Of a stretch of 64,000 nucleotides of DNA, positions 20,459 to 29,563 are shown piece after piece. Under the pieces are notes generated by a model. The model was given only the letters and a program-made list of their open reading frames with translations, had not been told where the DNA came from and ran no database searches. Position 1 is the first letter of the stretch, and each line of letters begins with the position of its first letter. The stretch is from Ahrensia sp. (GTDB lineage Bacteria > Pseudomonadota > Alphaproteobacteria > Rhizobiales > Rhizobiaceae). Made by a program: the position numbers and the translations under genes. Location: NCBI GenBank assembly GCA_028817895.1, contig JAPPOQ010000029.1:37157-101156 (forward strand), in the 5' to 3' direction.

Positions 20459-21289
20459 CTAGTAACCGCTCATGCGGTCAAACACGATGCCTGCATTGAT
20501 TGTCCGTGTTGTTGCGGGTGAGCTGGACTGCAGGATTTGGACCTCAATCACTGCGTCCACGCCTGCATTGAAGGTGATGAGAAAGTCCTCTGCCGCGCGT
20601 GATGCGGGGTCGTAGTATTGACGTTTCTCGCGCCACACGACGCCGTCGATCAGCAAGCGAACACCAAATGTCGCTATGGTTGCGGAAACTGAATATGATA
20701 CGGAGACATGTGCGTGCCAGTAGCCAGCATCGACAGCGCCCGCCTTGAAGCCGACACCATGCAAGGCGGCGCTTTCGGCCAGAACCGTGCCCCCCACCAT
20801 TGACACCGTCGTCCAAGTGCCGTCGGGCACGGCAACTGCGTTGCCGGTCTTCTGCACTGTCACGCGTGCCACTGCCTTGAGTGTGGCCGGTGTCACCGCC
20901 ACGTCGTCGGCGACGCCAGCGTCAACCTGCGCCTGCGTGGCCAGCTTCATTGTGCCACGCTGCCCGGTGCTGGCCGGGTGAATGGAAAAATCGCGATCCT
21001 GCGACAGGTCCCCACCACCCAGAAGGCCTGCAACCTCATCCGTGCTGATCGACACATTGAGGAGATAGTCCTGAATGTGCTGCAGCAAGGCGTCATAGAG
21101 AAGCGTCCACTGGCCTTCGTTGAGCGCAATACCGGCCTCCTCGATGACGTGAGCGATATTCTCCTGCACATCATTGTGCCAGGAGGCGGTGAGTTCAGTT
21201 CCCGGAACTCCAGCCGCCGTGTTGCGGTCTCGAAAGCCATCCTTCCCGGCTCCGATATCGACAGTGTGTGCTCCATTGACGCGATGCAT
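20459..21289 (-). CDS. Short tail fibre / host-recognition protein
   Basis: 276 residues from ATG 21289, overlapping the gp48 stop (TGATG). The N-terminus (MHRVNGAHTVDIGAGKDGF) is followed by a helix that likely attaches it to the baseplate (SWHNDVQENIAHVIEEAG). A linker contains GTMKLATQAQVDAGVADDVAVTP (landmark near residue 110), a segment typical of phage tail fibres. The C-terminal 120 residues are beta-rich and probably the receptor-binding part. It lies at the expected place after gp46-gp48. Confidence 0.78.
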   Translation of the reverse strand: MHRVNGAHTVDIGAGKDGFRDRNTAAGVPGTELTASWHNDVQENIAHVIEEAGIALNEGQWTLLYDALLQHIQDYLLNVSISTDEVAGLLGGGDLSQDRDFSIHPASTGQRGTMKLATQAQVDAGVADDVAVTPATLKAVARVTVQKTGNAVAVPDGTWTTVSMVGGTVLAESAALHGVGFKAGAVDAGYWHAHVSVSYSVSATIATFGVRLLIDGVVWREKRQYYDPASRAAEDFLITFNAGVDAVIEVQILQSSSPATTRTINAGIVFDRMSGY

Positions 21290-21891
21290 CAGGCGGCCTC
21301 CTGAAGGGTGTTGGCAACGACAAGGGTAGTATGTGCGGGCTTGAGCCGACGCAGTTCGCATTCAGCGTCGGGAAACGTGTACGCCACCAGCAAATCACCC
21401 GATTGGCTGAGACCGGCCTCCGCGACGGTTTCGTCGATCGCCCTCAGCCGAACCAGCCAGACAAATTGCTCGCCTTCGGGTACCAGCTCATCACCGGCCT
21501 GCGCATGTCCGCAGGTTGATGGCCAGAATTCTTCGATCTGCGCATCATGGCCCAGGCGCGCCAGAATGCTCATGAAATAAGGGATCGATTGACCACCGGT
21601 GGCCGTCCAGCGCTGATGCGCGATCATTTGTCTTTGGCGACTGGAAAGGCCCTGCATATCCCGGCCGCACGGGTCTGGGCCAAGCACGCGCTCAAAGTCC
21701 ACGAGCATCTGGCCAGCGGTGCGAGGGTCAACTTCGTCCATCATCGCGGCCGCATCCTCCTCGATTCGCGCGATTTCCCCGCGTGGATGCCCCAGCACCG
21801 CATCAAGCACACCGCCACGAATGCGAAGTGCGAAGCCGCGATGCAGCTTGCCGACAAGACTGGTCATGATCGTCTCGAGGGTGCGCATCAC
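21289..21891 (-). CDS. Mu gp48-like baseplate protein (YmfQ/DUF2313)
   Basis: 200 residues. Characteristic pieces are VDPRTAGQMLVDFERVLGPD near residue 54 and the C-terminal CELRRLKPAHTTLVV, both typical of YmfQ-family proteins that link baseplate wedge and fibre. Overlaps gp47 by 4 bases. The order gp45, gp46, gp47, gp48, fibre is the same as in Mu. Confidence 0.88.
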   Translation of the reverse strand: MMRTLETIMTSLVGKLHRGFALRIRGGVLDAVLGHPRGEIARIEEDAAAMMDEVDPRTAGQMLVDFERVLGPDPCGRDMQGLSSRQRQMIAHQRWTATGGQSIPYFMSILARLGHDAQIEEFWPSTCGHAQAGDELVPEGEQFVWLVRLRAIDETVAEAGLSQSGDLLVAYTFPDAECELRRLKPAHTTLVVANTLQEAA

Positions 21892-23036
21892 ACGGCATCC
21901 TCAAAAACGGGGTCGGCCGGTGTGGGAAAATGCGTGGGCGCCAGTGTGAAGGGACCTGCAGGCACAATCAGATCATGCGCATACTCGCCATTGGCTGCTG
22001 AAATAGCCTCACTGATGCGTGATGGCTCGATCGTCGCACCAACCGGACTGTCATTGAACACGTCTGCATCATCACCAATCGTGGCGACAAAGCGTTCCCA
22101 CGCCTCTGTGACCGCCAGTCGGGCTGCAACCGTGTCGGGCCTGAGGCGCACCGTCAAAGGCAGAGCCTGCGCGACCGTCTCGATCATGACAATGTGAGCG
22201 GTGACCGGGCGCACACCCTCATTGGTTGACGGCCGTCCAAGCGTTACGGCCATGGCTTGCAACTCATCTGGCGTTGCGGGCCTGCCATAAACATACCCAT
22301 CCACCTTCATGACGGGCGCAACACCCACCGATCCGCGCCCCACCCAGTCAGGCAGGACCTTAACAGTGCGGGTGGCGTACTCATTTTCCAGCCAGCGCTG
22401 ATAGTCGAATGAAGCCCCGCCATGCGGGCGCTGTCGAATATGCGCAAGAGTGCGTCTGCGCAGGCTGTCGATCGACTCCTGGTCGAACCCTCCAGCGAAA
22501 CCTTCCGCGCCAACCCTGATCCTGGAGAGGTCCGGGTTGGGTATCTGGGTTGCCAGTCCCGTTCCCGCCGGAAGATTGCTTTCAACACCCGATCGAACCG
22601 CCCTTACCGGCACTTCGACCTCGCCATTGGCTTCGATCGTGGCCACATCCAACGTGTCGAACGCCAGACCGTCGCCAGACACGAGGCGGGTCTGTGCAGC
22701 GATGATGCGACCAGCGATTCCCTCGATGGTCACCGAGCCAAGCGCGTGAGTGGACGGACGTCGCAAGACACCCCAGATGGACGCATGACGAAGGACAAAC
22801 TCGTCCTCGGCCGTGTCGGGGAAGTACATTCGCCCCCACCACGAAAGGTGGTCGTGAACGGCACGAAGCTCCAGGGCGATCGCCCTGACAATCATTGACA
22901 AAACACCGCGCGCCGAGCGCACGGCCCGGGAGATCGCCAGTGGCTCAACTGATGGCCGGGCGCTCGTCAGGTCCGTCTCAAGTCTCGCCGCAGAACGCTC
23001 GGCAATGTCGGCAGCAGTTGGAACCGGGCGAGGCAT
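21888..23036 (-). CDS. Baseplate wedge protein gp47 (baseplate J family)
   Basis: 382 residues. The baseplate-J pattern is visible: helical N-terminus, RHASIWGVLRRPST, GSVTIEGIAGRIIAAQTRLV and the repeating VPVRAVRSGVESNLPAGTGL. It forms the wedge of the contractile-tail baseplate. Starts at TGATG overlapping gp46. Confidence 0.92.
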   Translation of the reverse strand: MPRPVPTAADIAERSAARLETDLTSARPSVEPLAISRAVRSARGVLSMIVRAIALELRAVHDHLSWWGRMYFPDTAEDEFVLRHASIWGVLRRPSTHALGSVTIEGIAGRIIAAQTRLVSGDGLAFDTLDVATIEANGEVEVPVRAVRSGVESNLPAGTGLATQIPNPDLSRIRVGAEGFAGGFDQESIDSLRRRTLAHIRQRPHGGASFDYQRWLENEYATRTVKVLPDWVGRGSVGVAPVMKVDGYVYGRPATPDELQAMAVTLGRPSTNEGVRPVTAHIVMIETVAQALPLTVRLRPDTVAARLAVTEAWERFVATIGDDADVFNDSPVGATIEPSRISEAISAANGEYAHDLIVPAGPFTLAPTHFPTPADPVFEDAV

Positions 23037-23551
23037 CAGGCGGCCTGGCGTCTTGAAAATTCGGCATCAGCGACAAGAACGCGATACGCAAGTATGGCAG
23101 CTTCCGAACCACTGCCGCCGATCCGGCCCAGCCATTCAACCTCGATCTCTGCCGGGACACCGGTTTCCAGTTGCGCCCACTGCAAACACTCCCGCAACCA
23201 TGCGAGCACCATCAGGCGTGTGATCTCGGTTTTCTTCGCGCGATCGAGGAGCCAGAGCCTTGAGCCAATCAGATCGCCCCGAAGGTCGAGGGCGTCGCTT
23301 GGGCCGCCGCGTCTTTCTGAAAACCCGGCCTGCGTCAGAAACTCTGATCGGCCGACCGGCAGCTCATCATCCGGATGCGCGCGACGGTCCAGTCCAACAG
23401 ACAGAATAACAGGCGTGATCGACGTCTCATCGATGGCCAAGTCGCCATCGTCTGCAAGCTCGCAATCGCAGCCTCTCAGCTGGGCATTATAGCGAAGTGC
23501 TGCATCAAAGAACATGCGCGACATGTACGCGCGCGCGAGACGCGGTCTCAT
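23036..23551 (-). CDS. gp46-like baseplate protein
   Basis: 171 residues; starts at 23551, 23524 or 23515 are all possible since none has a clear ribosome site. GP46-type elements are the aspartate-rich N-terminal strand, SVGLDRRAHPDDELP and GDLIGSRLWLLDRAK. The related T4 gp25/Mu gp46 proteins connect wedge and sheath. Its place between the PAAR tip and gp47 supports the call. Confidence 0.85.
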   Translation of the reverse strand: MRPRLARAYMSRMFFDAALRYNAQLRGCDCELADDGDLAIDETSITPVILSVGLDRRAHPDDELPVGRSEFLTQAGFSERRGGPSDALDLRGDLIGSRLWLLDRAKKTEITRLMVLAWLRECLQWAQLETGVPAEIEVEWLGRIGGSGSEAAILAYRVLVADAEFSRRQAA

Positions 23552-23572
23552 GCCCGAGGCTTTGGGGTGGCG

Positions 23573-23830
23573 TCAGTCGCATTGCCACTTCTGGGCGCCG
23601 GAAATCAATGTGGCACCACAAGCCGTGCTGTCCCCATGACGGGCGATGGGTGATTCCTCGCAACGCCATTTTGATGAGCCTTCAACGATGGGGTTCGGGC
23701 CGTGAATAGGGCAATCGAGAATGTCACCGATGCGTGCGATACGCTGGTACTCGCAGCGCCACTTGTTCGCTCCGGTCGTCACAACACCGCCATGGCTGGA
23801 TGTATCCCCGAGGCGAACGATTTTCGGCAC
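23573..23830 (-). CDS. PAAR-domain spike tip protein
   Basis: 85 residues starting at GTG 23830, sharing its G with the gp45 stop (TAGTG). The PAAR pattern is RLGDTSSHGG, ARIGDILDCPIHGPNPIVEG and ARHGDSTACGATLISGA, with histidines and cysteines for a metal at the apex. PAAR proteins sharpen the tip of the central spike of contractile injection systems. Classical Mu has its metal tip within gp45; here gp45 is short and the tip is separate. Confidence 0.88.
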   Translation of the reverse strand: MPKIVRLGDTSSHGGVVTTGANKWRCEYQRIARIGDILDCPIHGPNPIVEGSSKWRCEESPIARHGDSTACGATLISGAQKWQCD

Positions 23831-24222
23831 TATTTGAGGTGCCCTGATGCGGTCGTAAATGTCATCGAGACGGCCGACTGCGCATCCAGAACACCACCAT
23901 CGCTTATCGTCATGCGATCACCGTGTCGATTGACCAGACCGACGTCCCCCTCTCTTGCCGCGCCCATGCGCACTGAAGGATTGGCCACAGAAAGGACAAC
24001 AAGATCGCCCTCATCTGCCCCGATCGACACCACGATGCCGATTGCACCGTCCTCAGGAACCTGCCCGACCGATCCGTAGGGCTGCGCCACTTCAACGTCG
24101 TCACGCCATATGCCTTCAGCGACTTCCACCGAACAGGTTTGAGTTTCGCCATCATCCTTGAAATTCTTCAGATTGGCTCGCCTGATCAGCGAGCGCATTT
24201 TGCCTGCCGTTTCTTCATCCAT
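23830..24222 (-). CDS. gp45-like central spike (baseplate assembly protein V)
   Basis: 130 residues. The OB-fold core typical of gpV/gp45 is visible (TCSVEVAEGIWRDDVEVAQP, GAIGIVVSIGADEGDLVVLS), followed by RHGDRMTISDGG. It is shorter than Mu gp45 (about 200 residues) because the beta-helix tip is reduced. The PAAR gene directly after it presumably supplies the point of the spike. Confidence 0.85.
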   Translation of the reverse strand: MDEETAGKMRSLIRRANLKNFKDDGETQTCSVEVAEGIWRDDVEVAQPYGSVGQVPEDGAIGIVVSIGADEGDLVVLSVANPSVRMGAAREGDVGLVNRHGDRMTISDGGVLDAQSAVSMTFTTASGHLK

Positions 24223-24234
24223 GGGCCTGTCTCC

Positions 24235-25473
24235 TCAAAGTGCTCTCGCCGTGCTGTCCAGCGCGCCGCCTGTGCGGCGTCCACCAACGCTCTTGGCACG
24301 GGGAAGGTTGGAACGTCGCCTTGCGACCGGCTGATCATCAAACGCCTCCGGCGAGGTCACGGTTAGCTCGGTTGTCGCGCCCTCCGCATCGTAACGGTAC
24401 ACGGTGCGCGAGATCAGCATCGGCCGTTCAATTCCCAGATAGCTGTCAGACACATCTGGCAGCTGGTTCACTTTCCACAAGACACCGTTTTCGCCAAAGC
24501 CATGAACAGTATAGGTAGCCTCCTCGCCGTTTGCCCGTGAGGTGCGCGAGCGCCAGTCCGCCTCATTCTGCGCCGCATTGGCTGTTGCGTCTGGTTGGGT
24601 CTTGGTGAGGTGCACCTTTGGCCGGTGACGTGTAATTTCCGGGTCGCGAGCCCGACCGGTGATCGCAGTTCCGCGTCGTTCTCTTTGCGTTGCGGAACCG
24701 TCCGTTGGCTGACGATCCGACAGATCTGTGGCATGTGAGTCCCAAAGTTGCGGAGCGGGGCGTTCGCGACGTTCACCACCGGCCTTTTCACCCTGTCCGC
24801 GAACGATGGTTTCCGAAAAGCGGCCTTCAGTTGAGAAGGACGCTGATGCTTCCAGCACATTGCCGGGCAAGGTCAACGCGGCCGGTGCATTCTGGGAGCC
24901 GGTTCGGGTAATCACGATCCCACCCACGCCATCCGATGTCACCAGGACGTTTCTCTGCCGAGCACCCTTTTCAATCGCAGAGAGTCCAGTTTCCGTGAGG
25001 TCAAGAGGATAGCGCTCGAAAGGTTCTCCAGTGTCGACTTCGCTGCGCACGCGAAGACCAAACGGTTGAGCAATCTTCGCCGCCGCATCCTCAAGCTTGA
25101 CCCTCTTCAACTCCCCTGGGCCATCAGAAGCGGCAGCTGAGTCCACCAGGTCACCGCTCTTGTCGCGGCCGGAGATTGTGACTTCGGCAAATTCACTGTC
25201 AATCTTGGGGTCCACCTTCTCGATCCACCCCACCAGCACCGTCTCACCACCAACAACAAAGCTCACCGAGGGGCCAGGGCGAAGAGCAAACAATGCTGCA
25301 TTGGCGGCACTCGCAAATTTGAACGTATTGATGGATCGCACCGCATCACGCAGGGTGACGGAAAACGACCCTGCAAAGTCCTGAAGGTCTCTTGTGACTT
25401 CAACGGAGGTGAACTCGTCAAACTCACCAAGACCAGCAACAAGCATTCTGATGGGGCGGGCAAAGAGGCTCAC
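24235..25473 (-). CDS. gpP-like baseplate hub protein
   Basis: 412 residues from GTG 25473, which overlaps the gpN stop (GTGA). The N-terminus has the hub pattern GLGEFDEFTSVEVTRDL and FSVTLRD. Later come VLVGWIEKVDPKIDSEFAEV and TISGRDKSGDLVDSAA, characteristic of Mu gpP and T4 gp27-like hubs. The basic C-terminal tail is poorly conserved. Order gpN-gpP-gp45 is as in Mu. Confidence 0.88.
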   Translation of the reverse strand: MSLFARPIRMLVAGLGEFDEFTSVEVTRDLQDFAGSFSVTLRDAVRSINTFKFASAANAALFALRPGPSVSFVVGGETVLVGWIEKVDPKIDSEFAEVTISGRDKSGDLVDSAAASDGPGELKRVKLEDAAAKIAQPFGLRVRSEVDTGEPFERYPLDLTETGLSAIEKGARQRNVLVTSDGVGGIVITRTGSQNAPAALTLPGNVLEASASFSTEGRFSETIVRGQGEKAGGERRERPAPQLWDSHATDLSDRQPTDGSATQRERRGTAITGRARDPEITRHRPKVHLTKTQPDATANAAQNEADWRSRTSRANGEEATYTVHGFGENGVLWKVNQLPDVSDSYLGIERPMLISRTVYRYDAEGATTELTVTSPEAFDDQPVARRRSNLPRAKSVGGRRTGGALDSTARAL

Positions 25474-26756
25474 AGCAAAGCCTCCACCGGCCCCTGAGGC
25501 ATGGCAGACGGGTGACGCGGGTCGTTGCGACGCACCAGACTTCTGTAGCACTCTTCAACCAGTTCCGGTGTGTCTCCATGAAGGTGGTTGGCGATCGCAA
25601 ATGTGTCTGTGTCCTGGGCCAGAGACACGATCAGCACTGGAGGCAGGCGGCCGATCACCTCATTGATGTCGGCAGAGATCGCCTGAACGAGATACGGAAC
25701 AGCTTCAACAAGATCGCTCAGCGTGACCTGAACATGCGCATCGCCTCGATCGAGGCGTGCCTCTCCCAAGGAAGACAGCTTGGCTGCCTCGCCCGCAAAC
25801 CGTTCACGCGTGCGTTGCGCGCCTGTCCGGTCGATATAGGTGATGGACAACGACACTTCAGCCGCAGATGCCAAAACCACAGCAGAAGCCGCCAGCAGAT
25901 AGGCGACATCGTGCCGTGATGGCGCATCACTTGCATCATCGGTCAGGCGTGCAACGATGGTCAAAGCCTCCTCGAACAGCAATACCGCCTCGCCGTCCGC
26001 TACGATTGCCAATGGCTCAGCCGTCACGTTTTGATCTTCAGCTTCGGCAGCCGGTGCGACCGCTGCGCTTCGCGAAGCCTCCTCGATCTGCTCAGCCCAG
26101 CTCCCGACAATGTCCGCGATCTGTTGACCAACCTCGATTGGCGTATCAGGGGTCCGCTCAAGCAACAAACCTGATCGTGCCAAAGCCATTGGTGAGGTAG
26201 CAATAGCGATTTGCAGGGCCTTGTGAGTTGCAGCGGCGGCCGCCAGTTGCGCATAGGTGCGAATATCGCCATCGCCCCTGAAGACATTTACCGCCAGCCG
26301 GATCAGCTTATGCGCGGCCGATCGAATGGTGGATGCCGTCGAACGACGCAGCGACCGAGCCACTCCAGCCATTGCGGAATAGACCGTGAAGGTTGCCGAG
26401 AAGCGGGCAACACGCAGCTCGCCCGTTGTGAAGGTGATGGTGGCCGGTTCGACCAGGATGACCAAGAGCGGTCCCAGCCAGGGATGGATAAGCTGGCCCG
26501 GCCCAGGGGTCTCAAACGCACCCTCCATCGCACGTGCCGTTGCAACATAGTCATCACCCATGATGACGCCTTCAATGGCGATCTGTCGCGGATGCAGCCC
26601 CATATCGTCATAAGCTGCCCGATCTCTTCCGGGAAAAAGGTGCTCTGCTACACGACGCCCTGCCTCGGTCGAAGCATCCGGCATGTCGAAGCCTATGCCA
26701 CGATAGGTAGCAGGCAAAAGGCCAGGCAGAATATGCGATCGGGAATCAAGCGTCAT
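25470..26756 (-). CDS. gpN-like DNA circularisation / baseplate protein
   Basis: 428 residues from ATG 26756 (MTLDSRSHILPGLLPATYRG). The N-terminal DNA-circularisation domain is recognisable: LLPATYRGIGFDMPDAS, GRRVAEHLFPGRD, and the GPGQLIHPWLGPLLVILVEP motif at about 110-130. The rest is alanine-rich and helical. In Mu, gpN is needed for tail assembly. An upstream start at 26825 would overlap the tape-measure end by about 59 bases and is less likely. Confidence 0.87.
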   Translation of the reverse strand: MTLDSRSHILPGLLPATYRGIGFDMPDASTEAGRRVAEHLFPGRDRAAYDDMGLHPRQIAIEGVIMGDDYVATARAMEGAFETPGPGQLIHPWLGPLLVILVEPATITFTTGELRVARFSATFTVYSAMAGVARSLRRSTASTIRSAAHKLIRLAVNVFRGDGDIRTYAQLAAAAATHKALQIAIATSPMALARSGLLLERTPDTPIEVGQQIADIVGSWAEQIEEASRSAAVAPAAEAEDQNVTAEPLAIVADGEAVLLFEEALTIVARLTDDASDAPSRHDVAYLLAASAVVLASAAEVSLSITYIDRTGAQRTRERFAGEAAKLSSLGEARLDRGDAHVQVTLSDLVEAVPYLVQAISADINEVIGRLPPVLIVSLAQDTDTFAIANHLHGDTPELVEECYRSLVRRNDPRHPSAMPQGPVEALL

Positions 26757-26766
26757 GGATAGCGTG

Positions 26767-29562
26767 TCACGATCGACCAACCGTTCTTCCACGCGCCGGT
26801 GTGACGGGAACGTTCTGGTTGGCACTGCTGGTGGATGTAACCTTGCCAGGACCGTTGACGGCTATCGTAACTTGCCCGCCGACATTGACGTCCTGTTTGA
26901 CAGGCTTGACCAAAGTAGCCGGGGCTGCGGAAGCCTTGCTTTGCGGTCCCAAAAGCTTGTCGAACGCGCCGGGGCCCTGATTTGAGTTGGCGGCACGGTC
27001 CCGGATGCTCGCATTGTCATTCGCTGCCGCCTTGCCCGCATCGCTTAATCCATCCACCTTGACCTTGCCGCCGCCCAACCAGCTCGGCAGCGTTGGCCAT
27101 GAAATGAGACCGCTCAGGTCTATGGAACCGATTGCATCCACGATCCTGCCGGGGAGCGATTTAAACCACTCGACGAGCTCATTGATCTTTGCCTTCACAC
27201 CTGCAACCGCATCATCGATGCCGTCAACCAAAGCGGACCAGTCAATCGTCAGATCCATCCCCACAAGCTCGCTTACGGTTCCCAGCAAAGTGTTGATGTA
27301 CTCTCTATAGGACTTCAGCGAATCGAGACCCGCACCCTTGAGCGCATCCCAGTTGATTGGCTTGCCCTGTAAAGCCTGCGACAATGCAGTGACGCCTTCG
27401 ACCGTGAGCCGCAGATTGGCAGCCAACGTGTCGATCGTGGCGGCAATCTGGTTTAGCCCGCCCCGGGCAAGCGTGCCCACAAACTCGCCAAACGAGCGGG
27501 CCGTCTTCAACGCGTCGCCAGTTGGGAAAGCGTCATAGATTGCCGACAATGACGAGCCAAGGCGAGACAAGCTCTCGGTCAAAGGCTGAACTCGGCCTGC
27601 AGTTCCTGCCAGACGGTCAACAAACTCGTTCAGGCCCTCGCCAAACCCGCTTTTGAAGCCACTCGCCAGCGCATTGATCTCAGCCCACATATCAGCAAAC
27701 GCTGACAGTGCGGCCACCTTCGCATCATCGATCGTGAACCCGGCGATCGCCACCTCGCCCGTTGCGATCCCCTTCATCTTTTCCCAGGAGGTCGAGAACG
27801 TTTCCAGCAAAGCAGCGTAGGCGGTCAGCGCAGCGCTGCTGGCATCATTAATGGTGAAACCCAAAATCGCGGTTTCGCCCTGCGCCAGCTGCTTGACGGC
27901 ACTCCAAGCTTTCGTGACCCCGGCGACGATCCCCTGATACGTCTCCAAAGCAGCGAGCTTCGCATCATCGATCGTGAACCCGAACAGATCGATGTCACCC
28001 TTCATCACCCCCTCAACCAGGTCGTAACCGCTTTGAAAAGTGTCTTTGATGGCGGTCCAGCCCTGTGCGAAAATCTGTTTGACGCCACTCCATAGCGCCT
28101 CGAAATAGGGGCCGATCCTGTCCCAGTTGCGGTAGATGGCATAAGCGCCCGTCGCCAGCAGGGCGATCACCACACCCACCCAGCTGAATGCAAGGGCAAA
28201 CGCCGCGGCCAGCGCGGACGCACCTGCTGTTACGGCTGGCAGAACGAGGCCCAGTGCTCCCAAACCCACCGCCAGCAGGACCGCCCCAGCACCAAACTGC
28301 AAGACCTTCTGCTTCAGCCCTGGAAACGCATCTTCCAGCTCACGCGCCAGATCGCGCAATTGAACCGCCCCATTGAGCAGGGTTGGAAGCCATGCGTTGA
28401 AGCTCTCGCCGATATCTCGCTGTGTCTGGGTTGCCAGTTCGCGCAGCTGCGCCCATTGACGCATCGGTCCGGCCAATTGGGTCTCGCGATCGCGTGCGAT
28501 GACCTCTTCATCTGCCGCAAGCACTTCGGCCTTGATGCGCTTGTACTCTTCGATATTGGCCAGCATGGGCAGCAGAAAATCAAGAACCTGCTGGTCTCCA
28601 AACAGCGTCGACAGTTTTTCCGCAGCACCAATGCCTTCGAGCTGGCGCTTGACCTCTTCCAAAGCATCCGCCCCTTCAAGGCCTCTCGCCTTGGCCTCCT
28701 CCATATAACCAGCAACAACCTTTGAAGAGACGCCGGTCAGGTCCTGCGTCTTTGCGATCAGGGCCTCGATGGGATTGATGCCGCGGGTCGTGGCGTCTCG
28801 CATCACGCCTGCTATATCGACGCCCGCATCCTTGAAGCGTTTGATCGTATCGGGCGCCAGAGCCTTGGACAGAAAATTCCTGAAGTTGTTCGCGGCTTGT
28901 GACGGGTCAGCCGCACCCTTCATGGCAATCTGAAGACTGGAGGCAAGCATCGCGACGGCCTCCTCGCCGACGACTCCAAACTTGGCCGCCTGGGTTGTGA
29001 GGGAAGGAAAGTGCTTGGCCATTTCCCGCAACTCGAAACGACCTTGTTTGCCTGCGACAACGAGCTTGGCAAGAGCGCTCGTCATGCCCTCCGGCTCGAT
29101 TCCCAGGACATCCGCCAGCGAAAAGGCCACCCGTCCAATATCCGACATTTGCGCATTGGCGGCTGTCGCAGTATCGGCGATCGGCTTTAAGAGCCGGTCA
29201 GCAAGATCCTTGTCGAGGCCGTCCGCGACGAGCTGTTGCGCAACGCCAGCTGTGTCCACCGAAGACTGCCCTGCATCAAAGGCGATATCTTCATACAGTC
29301 CGGCAGATGACTGGATAAGCTCTTCTATGCGATCTCGCGTCATGCTGGCGGTCACGCCCATATCGCGAATGGTTTGATCAAATGCAGCGGCCTCCTGGGC
29401 CGGTCCCGCAAAAGATACAGCCCCCACGACCGCGCCAACGGCCCCGACGCGTCGAGCCACAGCACTCAGGCGATCAAGGCCGCTCATGATACCGCGAAGC
29501 GGACCGCGGAAACGGTCACGCATTCGAACCATGATATCAAGAGCCATCGCCCGAGCGCTCAT
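26767..29562 (-). CDS. Tail tape-measure protein
   Basis: 931 residues, ATG 29562. The N-terminus is of the TP901-type tape-measure class (FDQTIRDMGVTAS, AAFDAGQ-like region, FSLADVLGIEPEGM). Two long hydrophobic stretches near residues 418-450 and 455-475 and many helical repeats follow. Its length sets the length of the tail. The start is two bases from the frameshift-product stop (TAGTATG). A set of three 40-residue repeats occurs at about residues 515-620. Confidence 0.93.
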   Translation of the reverse strand: MSARAMALDIMVRMRDRFRGPLRGIMSGLDRLSAVARRVGAVGAVVGAVSFAGPAQEAAAFDQTIRDMGVTASMTRDRIEELIQSSAGLYEDIAFDAGQSSVDTAGVAQQLVADGLDKDLADRLLKPIADTATAANAQMSDIGRVAFSLADVLGIEPEGMTSALAKLVVAGKQGRFELREMAKHFPSLTTQAAKFGVVGEEAVAMLASSLQIAMKGAADPSQAANNFRNFLSKALAPDTIKRFKDAGVDIAGVMRDATTRGINPIEALIAKTQDLTGVSSKVVAGYMEEAKARGLEGADALEEVKRQLEGIGAAEKLSTLFGDQQVLDFLLPMLANIEEYKRIKAEVLAADEEVIARDRETQLAGPMRQWAQLRELATQTQRDIGESFNAWLPTLLNGAVQLRDLARELEDAFPGLKQKVLQFGAGAVLLAVGLGALGLVLPAVTAGASALAAAFALAFSWVGVVIALLATGAYAIYRNWDRIGPYFEALWSGVKQIFAQGWTAIKDTFQSGYDLVEGVMKGDIDLFGFTIDDAKLAALETYQGIVAGVTKAWSAVKQLAQGETAILGFTINDASSAALTAYAALLETFSTSWEKMKGIATGEVAIAGFTIDDAKVAALSAFADMWAEINALASGFKSGFGEGLNEFVDRLAGTAGRVQPLTESLSRLGSSLSAIYDAFPTGDALKTARSFGEFVGTLARGGLNQIAATIDTLAANLRLTVEGVTALSQALQGKPINWDALKGAGLDSLKSYREYINTLLGTVSELVGMDLTIDWSALVDGIDDAVAGVKAKINELVEWFKSLPGRIVDAIGSIDLSGLISWPTLPSWLGGGKVKVDGLSDAGKAAANDNASIRDRAANSNQGPGAFDKLLGPQSKASAAPATLVKPVKQDVNVGGQVTIAVNGPGKVTSTSSANQNVPVTPARGRTVGRS
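27700..28020 (-). repeat. Three 120-bp (40-residue) tandem repeats inside the tape-measure gene
   Basis: GCATCATCGATCGTGAACCC occurs at 27722 and 27962 (plus strand), and a diverged form GCATCATTAATGGTGAAACC at 27842, exactly 120 bases apart. The protein repeat has GFTIDDAK or GFTINDAS followed by AAL and an aromatic residue. Such in-frame units can change tail length. Confidence 0.85.
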
Positions 29563-29563
29563 A

